DNA of 64,000 nucleotides from Larkinella sp049445795 (GCF_049445795.1 NZ_JBMSDT010000013.1:62001-126000), one strand, 5' to 3'. Numbered from the stretch's first letter, positions 17,667 to 26,349 are shown. Notes: a model not told the origin generated them from the letters alone. Numbers and translations: made by a program.

Positions 17667-18427
17667 TACCGGCTGACCGGCGCGACCGGTTTCGTTTTCT
17701 TCCGGAAATCCCCGCGTGAGAAATATTTCTCAATCAGGCAATACATCAGGATGAAGAAATACCGGCTGCCCATCTCTTTGATTTTCAGCTTCGATTCGCC
17801 GTACTTCCGGTTGGTCCAGCTATTGGGCACCACCGCGAAAGAATACCCCCGAACGATGGCTTTCAGCGGGAGTTCGACGGTCAGGTTGAAGTGCGGGGAC
17901 AGAAACGGTTTGAGCCCTTCCATCGTCTCGCGTTTGTAGAGTTTAAAAGCGTTGGTGGTGTCGTTGTACCGGATGCCCATCACCATCCGAACGATGAAAT
18001 TGGCCAGCCGGTTGATGTATTTTTTGAGTTGCGGATAGTCGATCACCTTGCCGCCTTTGATCCAGCGGCTACCAAACACGCAGTCGTAGTCGCCTTCCAG
18101 CATTTTGTAATAAAACTTCACCAAATCCTCCGGATCGTCGGACATATCGGCCATGAACACCGCCACGCAGTCGCCCGTAAACCGCTCCAGTCCGTAGCGG
18201 ACGGCGTAGCCGAAACCGTTCGGGCCGGGATTGGTGTAGTACACCAGCGTCGGGATTTCGAGCATCAGGGCGTCGAGGACCTCGGCCGTGCGGTCTTTGG
18301 AATTGTCGTTCGTCACGCAGATTTCGTGCGGAATGCCGTATTTCGACAGCGTCTGGTACAACGACCGCAACGTTTCAGGAATGGAGTCCTGTTCGTTATA
18401 GGCGGGAATTACTACGCTCAGTTTCAT
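17666..18427 (-). CDS. Family 2 glycosyltransferase, dolichol/polyprenol-phosphate sugar synthase-like
   Basis: A 253-residue GT-A enzyme. It begins with the typical V-V-I-P-A-Y-N-E-Q-D-S-I-P, followed by a T-N-D-N-S-K-D-R-T segment near residue 40 and the metal-binding acidic patch A-D-M-S-D-D-P near 95. Its pattern is closest to DPM1-type synthases, which move a sugar from a nucleotide sugar to a polyprenyl phosphate at the membrane, although the C-terminus has only one moderately hydrophobic stretch. It lies 27 nt downstream of another GT2 gene. In the cluster it could start or lipid-link a glycan. Confidence 0.84.
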   Translation of the reverse strand: MKLSVVIPAYNEQDSIPETLRSLYQTLSKYGIPHEICVTNDNSKDRTAEVLDALMLEIPTLVYYTNPGPNGFGYAVRYGLERFTGDCVAVFMADMSDDPEDLVKFYYKMLEGDYDCVFGSRWIKGGKVIDYPQLKKYINRLANFIVRMVMGIRYNDTTNAFKLYKRETMEGLKPFLSPHFNLTVELPLKAIVRGYSFAVVPNSWTNRKYGESKLKIKEMGSRYFFILMYCLIEKYFSRGDFRKKTKPVAPVSR

Positions 18428-18454
18428 CATGGAACCGTCCATACGGCAATTATT

Positions 18455-19282
18455 TTAAATATTGTTGATTCGATTCAGTTGTTCATCATACCGGGCGATG
18501 GTCCGTTGCAAGGTGGCGTCATACCGGTAATCCGTCCAGGCATTGATGGCCTCAAACATCTCCCTGCGGTTTTTCAGAAAAAAGCAGTTCACATTCGAAT
18601 GAACATTGCTCAAACCGCCCCGGTGCTTGCGGTACACACCCATCGTCTCATTAAGATAATGGATTTTTCCTTGTGCTGCCAATTGAATCACCAGCGCCCA
18701 GTCGCCTGAAGCCGCCCGGTGGTGCCAATCGGCAAAATCCTGTTCCCTGAAAATATTCCGGTACAGCGTACTGGCGGTAGCAATGAACCAGCGGTCTTCC
18801 AGCACATCCGTCAGCGTACTATCGGATTTTTGTTCCGGTGTGTTAAACAGATGCTCCGGAGACCCATCTTCGTAAATGACCCGCAAATTATGGTGACAGA
18901 TGGAATAGGCCGGATGAAAATCCATAAAATCGACCTGCTTTTGCAATTTGAACGGATCGGTCCAGTAGTCGTCACCTTCGCAGAGGGCTACATATTCACC
19001 CCGGCAGGCTTTCAGCAAGCCCAGGACATTGTTGCGACCAGCAAATTCGCGCGGCTCCTGCGGACCGAGGTTGTGCGGGTGCAGGAAGGCCCGGATCAAA
19101 TCCGGATGTTGGTTCGCATACCGGCGAATGAGAGCCGGAGCGCCATCGGTCGAGCCATCGTCCCCAATCACAATCTCAAAAGGAAACGTGGTTTGCTGCA
19201 TCAAAGCGCCGTCGAGCGTTTGGGTAATAAACTGCTCATGGTTGTAGGTCGGCACGCATACGCTAACTTTGCAAGCTTCCAT
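18455..19282 (-). CDS. Family 2 glycosyltransferase
   Basis: A 275-residue GT-A fold enzyme. It starts V-S-V-C-V-P-T-Y-N-H-E, has G-D-D-G-S-T-D-G near residue 40 and the D-x-D-like E-G-D-D-Y-W-T-D-P near 100. It is clearly paralogous to the GT2 gene at 21188-22162: both share Q-Q-T-T-F-P-F-E-I, the G-D-D-Y-W-T-D-P block and a following E-D-G-S-P segment. The start at 19282 is set by the conserved first strand. Only one base separates it from the stop of the aldo/keto reductase gene, so the two form a tight operon. The sugar donor and acceptor are unknown. Confidence 0.85.
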   Translation of the reverse strand: MEACKVSVCVPTYNHEQFITQTLDGALMQQTTFPFEIVIGDDGSTDGAPALIRRYANQHPDLIRAFLHPHNLGPQEPREFAGRNNVLGLLKACRGEYVALCEGDDYWTDPFKLQKQVDFMDFHPAYSICHHNLRVIYEDGSPEHLFNTPEQKSDSTLTDVLEDRWFIATASTLYRNIFREQDFADWHHRAASGDWALVIQLAAQGKIHYLNETMGVYRKHRGGLSNVHSNVNCFFLKNRREMFEAINAWTDYRYDATLQRTIARYDEQLNRINNI

Positions 19283-19283
19283 C

Positions 19284-20255
19284 TTACGGTTTGGGTTTCC
19301 AGTGATCGGGAACATCTGGCACGGCCATCCGGATTTGTTCAAGGACTTCAGACTGCAAAGCGCCCAGGCGTTCGGCGTTCATGTTGGCTTTTACCTGCCC
19401 GGCATTTCGCATCCCGGGAATGACGACCGATACGGCGGGGTTCGATAGACAAAACCGCAGGGCTGCCGTGGCAATACCGCCCGGCAACTCGTTCAGAAAC
19501 GCCAGGTTTCGAACACTGCTGAGCAGCCAGTCGCGGTCGCGATCGGGCAGGTAATGGCGGTATTGGTCGTCCGGAAAAACCGGGTCTTCCGTCAAATACG
19601 CCGGATTCAGAAAACCGGATGCCAGCGGAACGCGGACAATCGATTCATAATTTGCAGCCTGCGGCAAGGCCCACAGAACCTCCTCAGCCCGGCGGTCGAG
19701 CGCATTGTAGAGCACTTCGACAACACTGCCAAAACTGGCTTCCAGGACGCGCTTTGCCCCGTAAACACTTTTCGAGCTAACGCCGTACGCCTTGATTTTT
19801 CCGGCCTGCCTTAAGGTCTCGAACGGCGATGGATCGTAGCTGGCCCAATCGAAGGCATCGGGTGGGCTGTGGAGCAGCAGCACATCGAGCGAGTCGCGCT
19901 GCAACCGGCGCAGGCTGTCTTCGACGGCTTTTTGCAAATGAGCCGGACCGAAATCCTGCCCCGGTACGCCATGGGCGTCGAACACATTGCCAAATTTGGT
20001 ACAAACGATTAGGTCGGCTGCGGACGTCTGGCTAAGGGCTTTTCCGAGAATGGTTTCCGATTGGCCTTGTCCATAACTATCGGCGGTGTCGAAAAACGTA
20101 ATGCCTTCTTCGAGGGCAGCGTGAACGGCCCGGATGGCTTCCGATTCGTCAACGGCCCCCCAGCCGGTGGGTTTGCCGTTGACCCGGTTGGGCCCACCGA
20201 ATTGCCAGGTACCAAAACCGATCCGCGACCGCAGGCGTTGTTTGAAATTTATCAT
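19284..20255 (-). CDS. Aldo/keto reductase
   Basis: A 323-residue NADPH-dependent oxidoreductase with a TIM-barrel fold. Catalytic residues are visible: Asp and Tyr in F-F-D-T-A-D-S-Y-G-Q-G, Lys in V-C-T-K-F-G and His in L-L-L-H-S-P-P. The C-terminal part has the S-V-V-I-P-G-M-R-N cofactor-binding pattern. In nucleotide-sugar and antibiotic-sugar pathways such enzymes reduce 3- or 4-keto groups, and its place between glycosyltransferase and dioxygenase genes suggests that role here. That is inference from context. Confidence 0.85.
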   Translation of the reverse strand: MINFKQRLRSRIGFGTWQFGGPNRVNGKPTGWGAVDESEAIRAVHAALEEGITFFDTADSYGQGQSETILGKALSQTSAADLIVCTKFGNVFDAHGVPGQDFGPAHLQKAVEDSLRRLQRDSLDVLLLHSPPDAFDWASYDPSPFETLRQAGKIKAYGVSSKSVYGAKRVLEASFGSVVEVLYNALDRRAEEVLWALPQAANYESIVRVPLASGFLNPAYLTEDPVFPDDQYRHYLPDRDRDWLLSSVRNLAFLNELPGGIATAALRFCLSNPAVSVVIPGMRNAGQVKANMNAERLGALQSEVLEQIRMAVPDVPDHWKPKP

Positions 20256-20270
20256 TTTACCGGAAACACG

Positions 20271-20303
20271 AAAGGCTTCTTTACATCGCGCAAAGAAGCC
20301 TTT
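20271..20303. terminator. Strong hairpin inside the glycan cluster
   Basis: Perfect 12-bp arms (AAAGGCTTCTTT and its complement) around a 9-nt loop, between the TauD-like gene and the aldo/keto reductase gene. Only a weak T run follows on the minus strand. It could be a partial terminator or an RNA-processing site that lowers expression of the downstream genes. Confidence 0.55.
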
Positions 20304-20334
20304 GAATGGATTTGCAATCGAGTTATCCTGCTCA

Positions 20335-21123
20335 TTAAGCCGTAGCCGGATTCAGAATGATTTTCCCTTTGATCAGGCTCCGCTGACCCGGGTATTCGGC
20401 AAAGAAGCTGTTCCGGCCGTGCAGAATCCGGTCGTCGTGAAAAAATACCGCTTCACCTTTTTGCAATTGCAGGCCATTGAGCAAACCGGAGTTCAGGATG
20501 CGGGTTTCCAGGAAGTTATGGAAGCGCTCACAGAGATCGATTACTTCCGGCGTATTTTCCGTCCGGTCGATGCAATAGTAATTCCAGTTGGCCAGATAAC
20601 CTTCCGAGTCTTTGTCCAGAATCTTGCGAACTTTGCGGCTTCCGCCTTTCGAAAACACGACCTCGGTCGACAGCAACTCGTCCAGCAATTTGTCTTCGCC
20701 GTCCAGCTTTATGCAGTCCACCAGTTCCGTCAGTGTGAAGAAGGTGGTTGCACCCCCGGCCTTGGCGCGCGAGGCACAGTAGAAAAAGTTGACAGCTTCT
20801 TCGCCATGCAGTTCGACATACGAGTCGTCGGTATGCAACGGCTGGCGGGTGTTGCTCGACCGGTAGCGGTCGGGAATATTCGGGTCGAAGGTGATGTCGA
20901 TCCAGCGGTTTCCGGTGGCCGAACCAGTTTTGATGTCTTCATCAGCCGCGTGAATTTTACCGATCGTTTCGGAAAGCTGGCTGTAAAACTGGTGAACCTC
21001 TTCAACCGGTAGTGTGGAGTCGAAATCAGCTAAATGAACCAGCACATTATTGAGAACGGCCTCTTTTACATTCTGAATGGTTTCTTCAGGCGTCGTAAAC
21101 GTAACTCGTTTAAAAACGTTCAT
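20335..21123 (-). CDS. TauD/TfdA-family Fe(II)/2-oxoglutarate dioxygenase
   Basis: A 262-residue non-haem iron oxygenase. The facial triad is readable as H97-x-D99 (in L-H-T-D-D-S-Y) and H235 (in L-H-G-R-N-S-F), with R248 (Q-R-S-L-I-K-G) for 2-oxoglutarate. The family hydroxylates, desaturates or cleaves small molecules with O2. The gene is embedded among glycosyltransferases and is 64 nt downstream of one of them, so a sugar-, lipid- or amino-acid-modifying role in the same pathway is likely. It is unrelated in detail to the second dioxygenase of the cluster (22210-23034), which is of the PhyH type. Confidence 0.83.
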   Translation of the reverse strand: MNVFKRVTFTTPEETIQNVKEAVLNNVLVHLADFDSTLPVEEVHQFYSQLSETIGKIHAADEDIKTGSATGNRWIDITFDPNIPDRYRSSNTRQPLHTDDSYVELHGEEAVNFFYCASRAKAGGATTFFTLTELVDCIKLDGEDKLLDELLSTEVVFSKGGSRKVRKILDKDSEGYLANWNYYCIDRTENTPEVIDLCERFHNFLETRILNSGLLNGLQLQKGEAVFFHDDRILHGRNSFFAEYPGQRSLIKGKIILNPATA

Positions 21124-21187
21124 GTCGTTATAAGTTAATCACTGAGTTAAACACCTTAAAATCACATTAAAAGTACGAAATGTCAGG

Positions 21188-22162
21188 TTATGAACTGAAA
21201 CTTTTTCTCAAGCGGTACAATCCAATCGCCACCGCGCTGTAGGCCCGGTTTAGGACCGGCGGGATGACGTGGTCGCGCAGCACCTCCTTGGTTTCCGACC
21301 AGTCCGGTTTTCGCAGGTACAGGTACTTCAGGGCCACCCGGTTTTTGGGGTAATACTGATCGCGGTACTGGCGGCTATGTAACATTTTTTCGTAATACCG
21401 GGCGATGTTTTTCTTGAGAAGGTCATCAAACTGGTAATTCAGTTCCTGGTTAATGCCCTCATACATTTCGATTCGGTTTTGCAAAAAACGCGCATCGTCT
21501 TCCCGGTCTGTAAAGCTGGTGCCGTTGCTGTTTTTCCGGTAAACCGACATCATATCCGGCAAGTACCCGATCTTGCCGTATTTGGCGAGCAGGACATAGC
21601 GCGGGATATCGCCACTGACCGACTTCTTGAACCAGTCCGGATACTCGGTAATAACATTCCGGAACATGACGCTCGACGTGGCCATAAACCAGATCTCGTC
21701 TTCACCAATCAGATCCTCTACCGTACAAACCGGTTTCTGATCGGGCGGATTGAGAATGACCGACGGCGAACCGTCTTCGAAGGTGATCAGAGCGTTGTGG
21801 AAACAGGTGGAAAAATCCGGATGCGCATCCAGGAAATCGACCTGTTTTTGCAACTTCAGCGGATCGGTCCAGTAGTCGTCGCCGTCCATTGCCGCAATGT
21901 ACTCGCCCTTCGCCAGCCGGTAGGTTTCAAGGGTGTTGAACAACCCATTCTGCCCCAGATTTCGCGGGTGCAAAACCGGCCGAACCAGGTCCGGATACCG
22001 TTCGCCGTATTCGGTAATGATGTCGCGGGTTCCGTCGTTCGAAAAATCATCTCCAATCAGGATTTCAAACGGAAACGTCGTCTGTTGGCGTACGACGCTG
22101 TCGATGGCTTCCCGGATGAACTTTACCTGGTTATAGGTTATGATGCAGACGCTGACTTTCAT
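21188..22162 (-). CDS. Family 2 glycosyltransferase
   Basis: A 324-residue GT-A enzyme that starts V-S-V-C-I-I-T-Y-N-Q-V, with G-D-D-F-S-N-D-G near residue 42 and M-D-G-D-D-Y-W-T-D-P near 95. It is a paralogue of the GT2 at 18455-19282 but has a C-terminal extension of about 45 residues that is basic and hydrophobic, perhaps membrane-associating. It lies 47 nt after the PhyH-type gene in the same operon-like run. Confidence 0.85.
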   Translation of the reverse strand: MKVSVCIITYNQVKFIREAIDSVVRQQTTFPFEILIGDDFSNDGTRDIITEYGERYPDLVRPVLHPRNLGQNGLFNTLETYRLAKGEYIAAMDGDDYWTDPLKLQKQVDFLDAHPDFSTCFHNALITFEDGSPSVILNPPDQKPVCTVEDLIGEDEIWFMATSSVMFRNVITEYPDWFKKSVSGDIPRYVLLAKYGKIGYLPDMMSVYRKNSNGTSFTDREDDARFLQNRIEMYEGINQELNYQFDDLLKKNIARYYEKMLHSRQYRDQYYPKNRVALKYLYLRKPDWSETKEVLRDHVIPPVLNRAYSAVAIGLYRLRKSFSS

Positions 22163-22171
22163 TCTTACTTA

Positions 22172-22204
22172 GCCCTGAAAACTAGTTGCGACAGTTCTCA
22201 GGGC
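22172..22204. terminator. Hairpin between PhyH-type and GT2 genes
   Basis: Seven-bp GC-rich arms (GCCCTGA and its complement) extended by AACT/AGTT pairing. There is no T run on the minus strand, so it is more likely an mRNA structure than a terminator. Confidence 0.4.
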
Positions 22205-22209
22205 GTTTG

Positions 22210-23034
22210 TTAGGCATAAACTTCCTTCACTTGATCGGCCGACGGAAAACCGGGTGTAACCAGTTCTTCCTGCGGTTTATAAATGTAGGGCATCGGATAC
22301 CCTCGTTCAATGAACGTCGGTTCGGCCAGGTTGTTATACCGAAGTTGGACGGACCAGCGGATGTTCGGACTGACGTTATTGCCGGACCGGTGGATGAGAA
22401 AGGCCGAGAAAATCAGTACATCACCTACTTCGTATTCCGTCTGAATGAAATCTTCATCCTTCAAATTATCAGTGATATACCCGGCGTAGCCGGTCGTGTT
22501 GGCCTGCATCAGCCCGGCGGTGTGGCTTCCCGGAATGACCTGCAAAGCGCCGATCTCGGCATCCGCCGGAACCATCGGAAACCAGATCACGACGCTGTCG
22601 AGCGAGCCCTGACCGGTACGCCAGTCCTGATGTGCGCCCAGCCGCCAGTGCGTGCTGCCGTCTTTCGACAAAAACCGGCTGTTGAACTGCATGGCCGGAC
22701 GAACCGCAATGGACGGTTTTTCGATGCCTACGCCCTTCACGATATCCAGAATGGCATTGCTCGTTCCCAGCTTGTGGAGTTCGATGGTATGCTGAACTGT
22801 TTTACCGGTGCTGACGAAGGCGTCGAAATCTTTTTCAAAAAATTCGTACATCGCCTGCTCAAACGCGTCGCGGTTGTCGATGTCAGGTTTGGTGCCCAGC
22901 ACTTTTTCAATCTGCAACGCGAAAATTTCGCGGGCTTCGCGGTAAATGGCTTCAATTACGGAAGTATCCAGTGCGTTTTTCAGCAGCAGATACCCATCTT
23001 TTTTAAATTGCTCAGTTTGTTCGGCTGACAACAT
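22210..23034 (-). CDS. Phytanoyl-CoA dioxygenase (PhyH) family oxygenase
   Basis: A 274-residue Fe(II)/2-oxoglutarate dioxygenase. The metal site is readable as H135-x-D137 (G-A-H-Q-D-W) and H215 (L-I-H-R-S-G), with R226 as the 2-oxoglutarate contact. Bacterial PhyH-like enzymes act on lipids, ectoine and, in orthosomycin antibiotics, on sugar rings to make orthoester or methylenedioxy bridges. Because it sits among glycosyltransferases, a methyltransferase and a glycosidase-like gene, a carbohydrate substrate is possible but unproven. Confidence 0.84.
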   Translation of the reverse strand: MLSAEQTEQFKKDGYLLLKNALDTSVIEAIYREAREIFALQIEKVLGTKPDIDNRDAFEQAMYEFFEKDFDAFVSTGKTVQHTIELHKLGTSNAILDIVKGVGIEKPSIAVRPAMQFNSRFLSKDGSTHWRLGAHQDWRTGQGSLDSVVIWFPMVPADAEIGALQVIPGSHTAGLMQANTTGYAGYITDNLKDEDFIQTEYEVGDVLIFSAFLIHRSGNNVSPNIRWSVQLRYNNLAEPTFIERGYPMPYIYKPQEELVTPGFPSADQVKEVYA

Positions 23035-23136
23035 GGTGGTACTGTTTTAAATGATTCGGATACAGGTCGTTTTGCCATCGGAAAACGAAACCCTCGCAAA
23101 GAACGTTCTCCGATTCATACTAAACTATGACGCTCG

Positions 23137-24075
23137 TCAGTCTTCCCAAACGGCGTATCCGAAGCCTGACGCTCCGAAACCATTGCCGTTATATAACAAA
23201 TATTTCCGGCCTTTGTGTTCGTAATAATGGGCGTAGCCGATCATCAGGTAGTCGAAATCGTCCGGATTGTCGGACATTTGGATGCCCACCAGATGGTCTT
23301 TTCGCTCCCAGTTGACGCCATCCGCCGATTCGGCATAGCCGAGCCGGTACGCCTGATTTCGGTCAGTCCGGTAATCCCGCGTGTGACGGTACGAATAATA
23401 CATTTTGTACAAACCGTCCTGTTTGAAAACGCTCGGACGGCCCACGGCGTGCAGAAAATCGTCGAAATCCAGTGTCGGAATGTCGTTAATTTCCCAGTGA
23501 ATACCGTCTTTCGAAAACGCCGACTGACAGCGGTAGAACGGTTCCGGATAGCCGTGAATGTATTCGCACTTATGCCCCGAAATGTACCACATCTTCCAGG
23601 TTCCGTCGTCTTCCCGAATCACCGACGGCTGACCCGCCCAGATCGGATTCTGAATGCTCCGGTCCATGATCGGGCCGGTAAACATTTTCTTAAAGGTTAG
23701 TCCGCCATCCGTGCTGACCGACAGGCCCATCGAAAGCCGGTAGGAATTCCAGGTCCGGTTCCAGCCGGTGTAATATAACCAGATATCGCCATTGGGCTGG
23801 TTGACAAACCACGCCGGCATGGCACCGGTTTCATCGTATTCACCCGGACCGCCCAGTTCCAGAACCGGTCGGTCGTGGATGTATAAGATTTTCGTCGGGT
23901 CATCATAATCCACGTCGATGAACGTCGGCCGTGACTGAACACTATCGTCGCGCGACGAAAAGTAAATCCGCAGAAAATCGTCGTGTTTATAGGCAAAAGG
24001 AACCTGTGCGTGCGACCGGCTGTGGGCCAGTTTGCCGTCCGGTTTATAAATCACTCCTTTTTTGATCCAGGGCAT
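23137..24075 (-). CDS. Five-bladed propeller glycosidase-like protein
   Basis: A 312-residue protein with no signal peptide. It shows the repeating blade pattern of GH43/GH32/GH130-type propellers: W-L-Y-Y-T-G-W, W-K-M-W-Y-I-S-G, Y-K-M-Y-Y-S-Y, each preceded by an S-x-D-G-x-x-F/W phrase (S-T-D-G-G-L-T-F, S-K-D-G-I-H-W, S-A-D-G-V-N-W). These enzymes hydrolyse or phosphorolyse glycosides. Lack of a signal peptide and the location inside a synthesis cluster suggest cytoplasmic trimming, phosphorolysis or an editing role. A precise GH family cannot be assigned by eye. A long inverted repeat begins 1 nt before its ATG. Confidence 0.72.
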   Translation of the reverse strand: MPWIKKGVIYKPDGKLAHSRSHAQVPFAYKHDDFLRIYFSSRDDSVQSRPTFIDVDYDDPTKILYIHDRPVLELGGPGEYDETGAMPAWFVNQPNGDIWLYYTGWNRTWNSYRLSMGLSVSTDGGLTFKKMFTGPIMDRSIQNPIWAGQPSVIREDDGTWKMWYISGHKCEYIHGYPEPFYRCQSAFSKDGIHWEINDIPTLDFDDFLHAVGRPSVFKQDGLYKMYYSYRHTRDYRTDRNQAYRLGYAESADGVNWERKDHLVGIQMSDNPDDFDYLMIGYAHYYEHKGRKYLLYNGNGFGASGFGYAVWED

Positions 24076-24076
24076 A

Positions 24077-24148
24077 GTTTGAGGTTTAACGTTTAACGTT
24101 TGAGGTTTAACGTGGAAAGCTGCGCACGTTAAACCTCAAACGTTAAAC
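24077..24148. repeat. Inverted repeat built from heptamers (IR-A)
   Basis: Perfect 23-nt arms (24091-24113 and 24126-24148) around a 12-nt centre. The left side, from 24077, reads as five consecutive 7-mers of the types GTTTGAG and GTTTAAC. It fills almost all of the 79-nt gap between the methyltransferase stop and the propeller gene start. Confidence 0.92.
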
Positions 24149-24154
24149 GACAGA

Positions 24155-25048
24155 TTATTCAGCTTTTTCGCGGTCTGCCGCTTCGGCCCGTATCCGCCAG
24201 GTATCTGCAAAATCCTTGCCGGGCATCGGCAAATCGATGAGGACTTCGGGGGCTTTCTCGCCAACGGTATATTCCATGACGTAAAACGCGTTGCCAAAAA
24301 TCCAGTGGAGTTTGAAGTCGAGGGCGTTGGCCGGAACATCCTCCAAAGGCACGTCGGCCCGGAACAGCGGGTTGGCTTTTAGGAGCGTCGCGTAAGTTGG
24401 GGTGTTTCGGAGCCAGGGCGCTATGCTTTCGTCCCCGACGACGACTTTTCCACCCGGTTTTACAACGCGGGTGATTTCTTCGAACGCCAGTTTTCGCTCC
24501 GAAAAGGTGTTGATCCCGCCAAAGTGGAATAAGGCATCGAACGTGCCATCCGCAAAAGGCAGGTAAGAGCCATTGGCCAGCAAAAAGTGAATGTCGACCG
24601 TTTTAGATTGTAGCTTTTCCGTTGCCAGACGCAGCATGTTGGGCGACAGATCAGACAGAACGGCGGTGCCGCCCGGTGAAATCTGGTCAATAATCAGCGC
24701 CGAATCCTTGCCGGTTCCGGCTCCGACTTCGAGCACGGACATCCCCGGTTTGAGATTCATCAGGCCGATCATGAACCGGCGCGTGGCCGCTTCGTCCGAG
24801 TCATTGAGGGTCTGAAAGACCCAGGAGACGCCCCGGTCGTAGCGCAGGTAAGCCTGGTCGTAGAGGTACTGCTCCCGGGCATCTTCGGCCAGTAGGTTTT
24901 TGGGGTACAAACCGTTGAAAATGCCGCCTTCCAGCACGTCGTAGGTCGTGCCATTCTGGCTGACCAGCGTTTTCTGATCGTCGGAAAGCGTCAGGGGCGT
25001 CCGGTCCTGGGGGTCAACCAGCGAACGCAAAAAGTCTTGATGTGTCAT
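24155..25048 (-). CDS. SAM-dependent methyltransferase (class I)
   Basis: A 297-residue protein. SAM-binding motif I is L-E-V-G-A-G-T-G-K-D near residue 105, with D-L-S-P-N-M-L (motif II) near 132 and a D-A-L-F-H-F-G-G post-motif near 170. The first 50 residues resemble a Trm112/YcaR-like strand domain (V-D-P-Q-D-R-T-P-L) but lack its cysteines. It probably O-, N- or C-methylates a product of the cluster. It starts 32 nt after the epimerase gene ends. Confidence 0.82.
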   Translation of the reverse strand: MTHQDFLRSLVDPQDRTPLTLSDDQKTLVSQNGTTYDVLEGGIFNGLYPKNLLAEDAREQYLYDQAYLRYDRGVSWVFQTLNDSDEAATRRFMIGLMNLKPGMSVLEVGAGTGKDSALIIDQISPGGTAVLSDLSPNMLRLATEKLQSKTVDIHFLLANGSYLPFADGTFDALFHFGGINTFSERKLAFEEITRVVKPGGKVVVGDESIAPWLRNTPTYATLLKANPLFRADVPLEDVPANALDFKLHWIFGNAFYVMEYTVGEKAPEVLIDLPMPGKDFADTWRIRAEAADREKAE

Positions 25049-25080
25049 GGATATAAGTAAGACGCTGAATCAGCGTAAAG

Positions 25081-26154
25081 TCACGCAGGTTGGCTCAACC
25101 GTTTCACCATGCTGTCGTGCATTTGCACGAGGGTTTGGTGCAGGTCGTACTCCCAGTTCCAGCCGGGGTAGTGGCTCTTGAATTTCGACAGGTCGGAAAT
25201 GTACCAGATATGGTCGCCGATCCGGTTGGTTTCCGAATAGCTGTAGCTCATTGTGTTGCCCGAGATTTCTTCACAGATGGCAATGGCCTCCAGCATTGAG
25301 CAGTTGGCGTGACGGCCCCCACCAGCGTTGTAGACTTCGCCCGCGCGCGGGTTCTGGTAGAAGTGCCAGAACATGTTTACCAGGTCGTGGCTGTGGATGT
25401 TGTCGCGCACCTGCTTGCCTTTGTAACCAAAAATGGTGTAGTGGTTGCCTGTAATAGCGCACTTCATCAGATACGACAGAAAACCGTGCAACTGCGCGCC
25501 GGAGTGGTTCGGCCCCGTCAGACAGCCGCCCCGGAAAATCCCGGTTTTCATGCCAAAATACCGGCCGTATTCCTGCACCAGCACGTCGGCAGCTACTTTC
25601 GAAGCGCCGAACAGTGAGTGTTTAGTGTGGTCGATGGACATGAATTCGTCGATGCCGTTGGTGAAGTACGGGTGATTTTCGTCAATCTCCCAGCGGGTTT
25701 CGGTTTCGATCAGGGGCAGGTAGTTGGGGTTGTCGCCGTAGACTTTGTTGGTCGAGGTGAAAATGAAAACCGCATCGGGGCAGTGCAGGCGGTTCATTTC
25801 GAGCATGTTCAGCGTGCCGTTGGCGTTGACGCTAAAGTCGGTAAAGGGTTCGCGGGCGGCCCAGTCGTGGCTGGGTTGGGCGGCCGTGTGCACAATGAGT
25901 TTGATGTCGGTGCCGTATTCCTTGAAAATCGGTTCGAGTTCTTCAACTTTGCGGATGTCGGCGGTGTAGTGACGGTAGTTGGTATAGGTATCTTTCAGCC
26001 GGTCACGGTTCCAGTCGGTTGAGCCGTCGGTGCCGAAGAAGTACTGGCGCAGGTTGTTGTCGACGCCGATGACCAGATCGAATTTTTCTGAGAAAAAGGC
26101 AACTGATTCGCTGCCGATCAACCCGGCGGAACCTGTAACGAGTGCAATATTCAT
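25081..26154 (-). CDS. NAD-dependent epimerase/dehydratase, CDP-paratose 2-epimerase-like
   Basis: A 357-residue extended SDR enzyme and the first gene of the minus-strand cluster. The NAD motif is T-G-S-A-G-L-I-G-S at residues 7-15, and the serine/threonine patch is F-T-S-T-N-K-V-Y-G near 132. At the active site, the usual Y-x3-K reads F182-G-A-S-K186. Later blocks G-Y-K-G-K-Q-V-R-D and Y-N-A-G-G-G-R match CDP-tyvelose/paratose-type epimerases. The enzyme would convert an NDP-sugar for the glycosyltransferases that follow. Confidence 0.82.
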   Translation of the reverse strand: MNIALVTGSAGLIGSESVAFFSEKFDLVIGVDNNLRQYFFGTDGSTDWNRDRLKDTYTNYRHYTADIRKVEELEPIFKEYGTDIKLIVHTAAQPSHDWAAREPFTDFSVNANGTLNMLEMNRLHCPDAVFIFTSTNKVYGDNPNYLPLIETETRWEIDENHPYFTNGIDEFMSIDHTKHSLFGASKVAADVLVQEYGRYFGMKTGIFRGGCLTGPNHSGAQLHGFLSYLMKCAITGNHYTIFGYKGKQVRDNIHSHDLVNMFWHFYQNPRAGEVYNAGGGRHANCSMLEAIAICEEISGNTMSYSYSETNRIGDHIWYISDLSKFKSHYPGWNWEYDLHQTLVQMHDSMVKRLSQPA

Positions 26155-26278
26155 ATCGCTTTCTGGTGGAATGAGGTTGGATATATCGAAAAAGTACTAT
26201 TCTACTTTTGAAAGAAGGCGTAAAGTAAATCAAAAAAAGCCTAATTGTCTAACCACTTGATAAATGCCCCCAAAACGC

Positions 26279-26319
26279 AAAAAGCGATGCACTGACTCCG
26301 AAAGTCCTTACATCGCTTT
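26279..26319 (-). terminator. Terminator of the small lipoprotein gene
   Basis: AAAGCGATG arms enclosing a smaller GACT/AGTC hairpin, followed on the minus strand by a T run, 31 nt after the stop codon at 26350. Confidence 0.72.
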
Positions 26320-26349
26320 ATCTCGTTTTATTTTCAGTGGTGTTCCGGC

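Noticed and set aside
24077..24148. IR-A as a transposon or insertion-sequence end
   Set aside because: There is no transposase, no target-site duplication and the two arms are only 12 nt apart.
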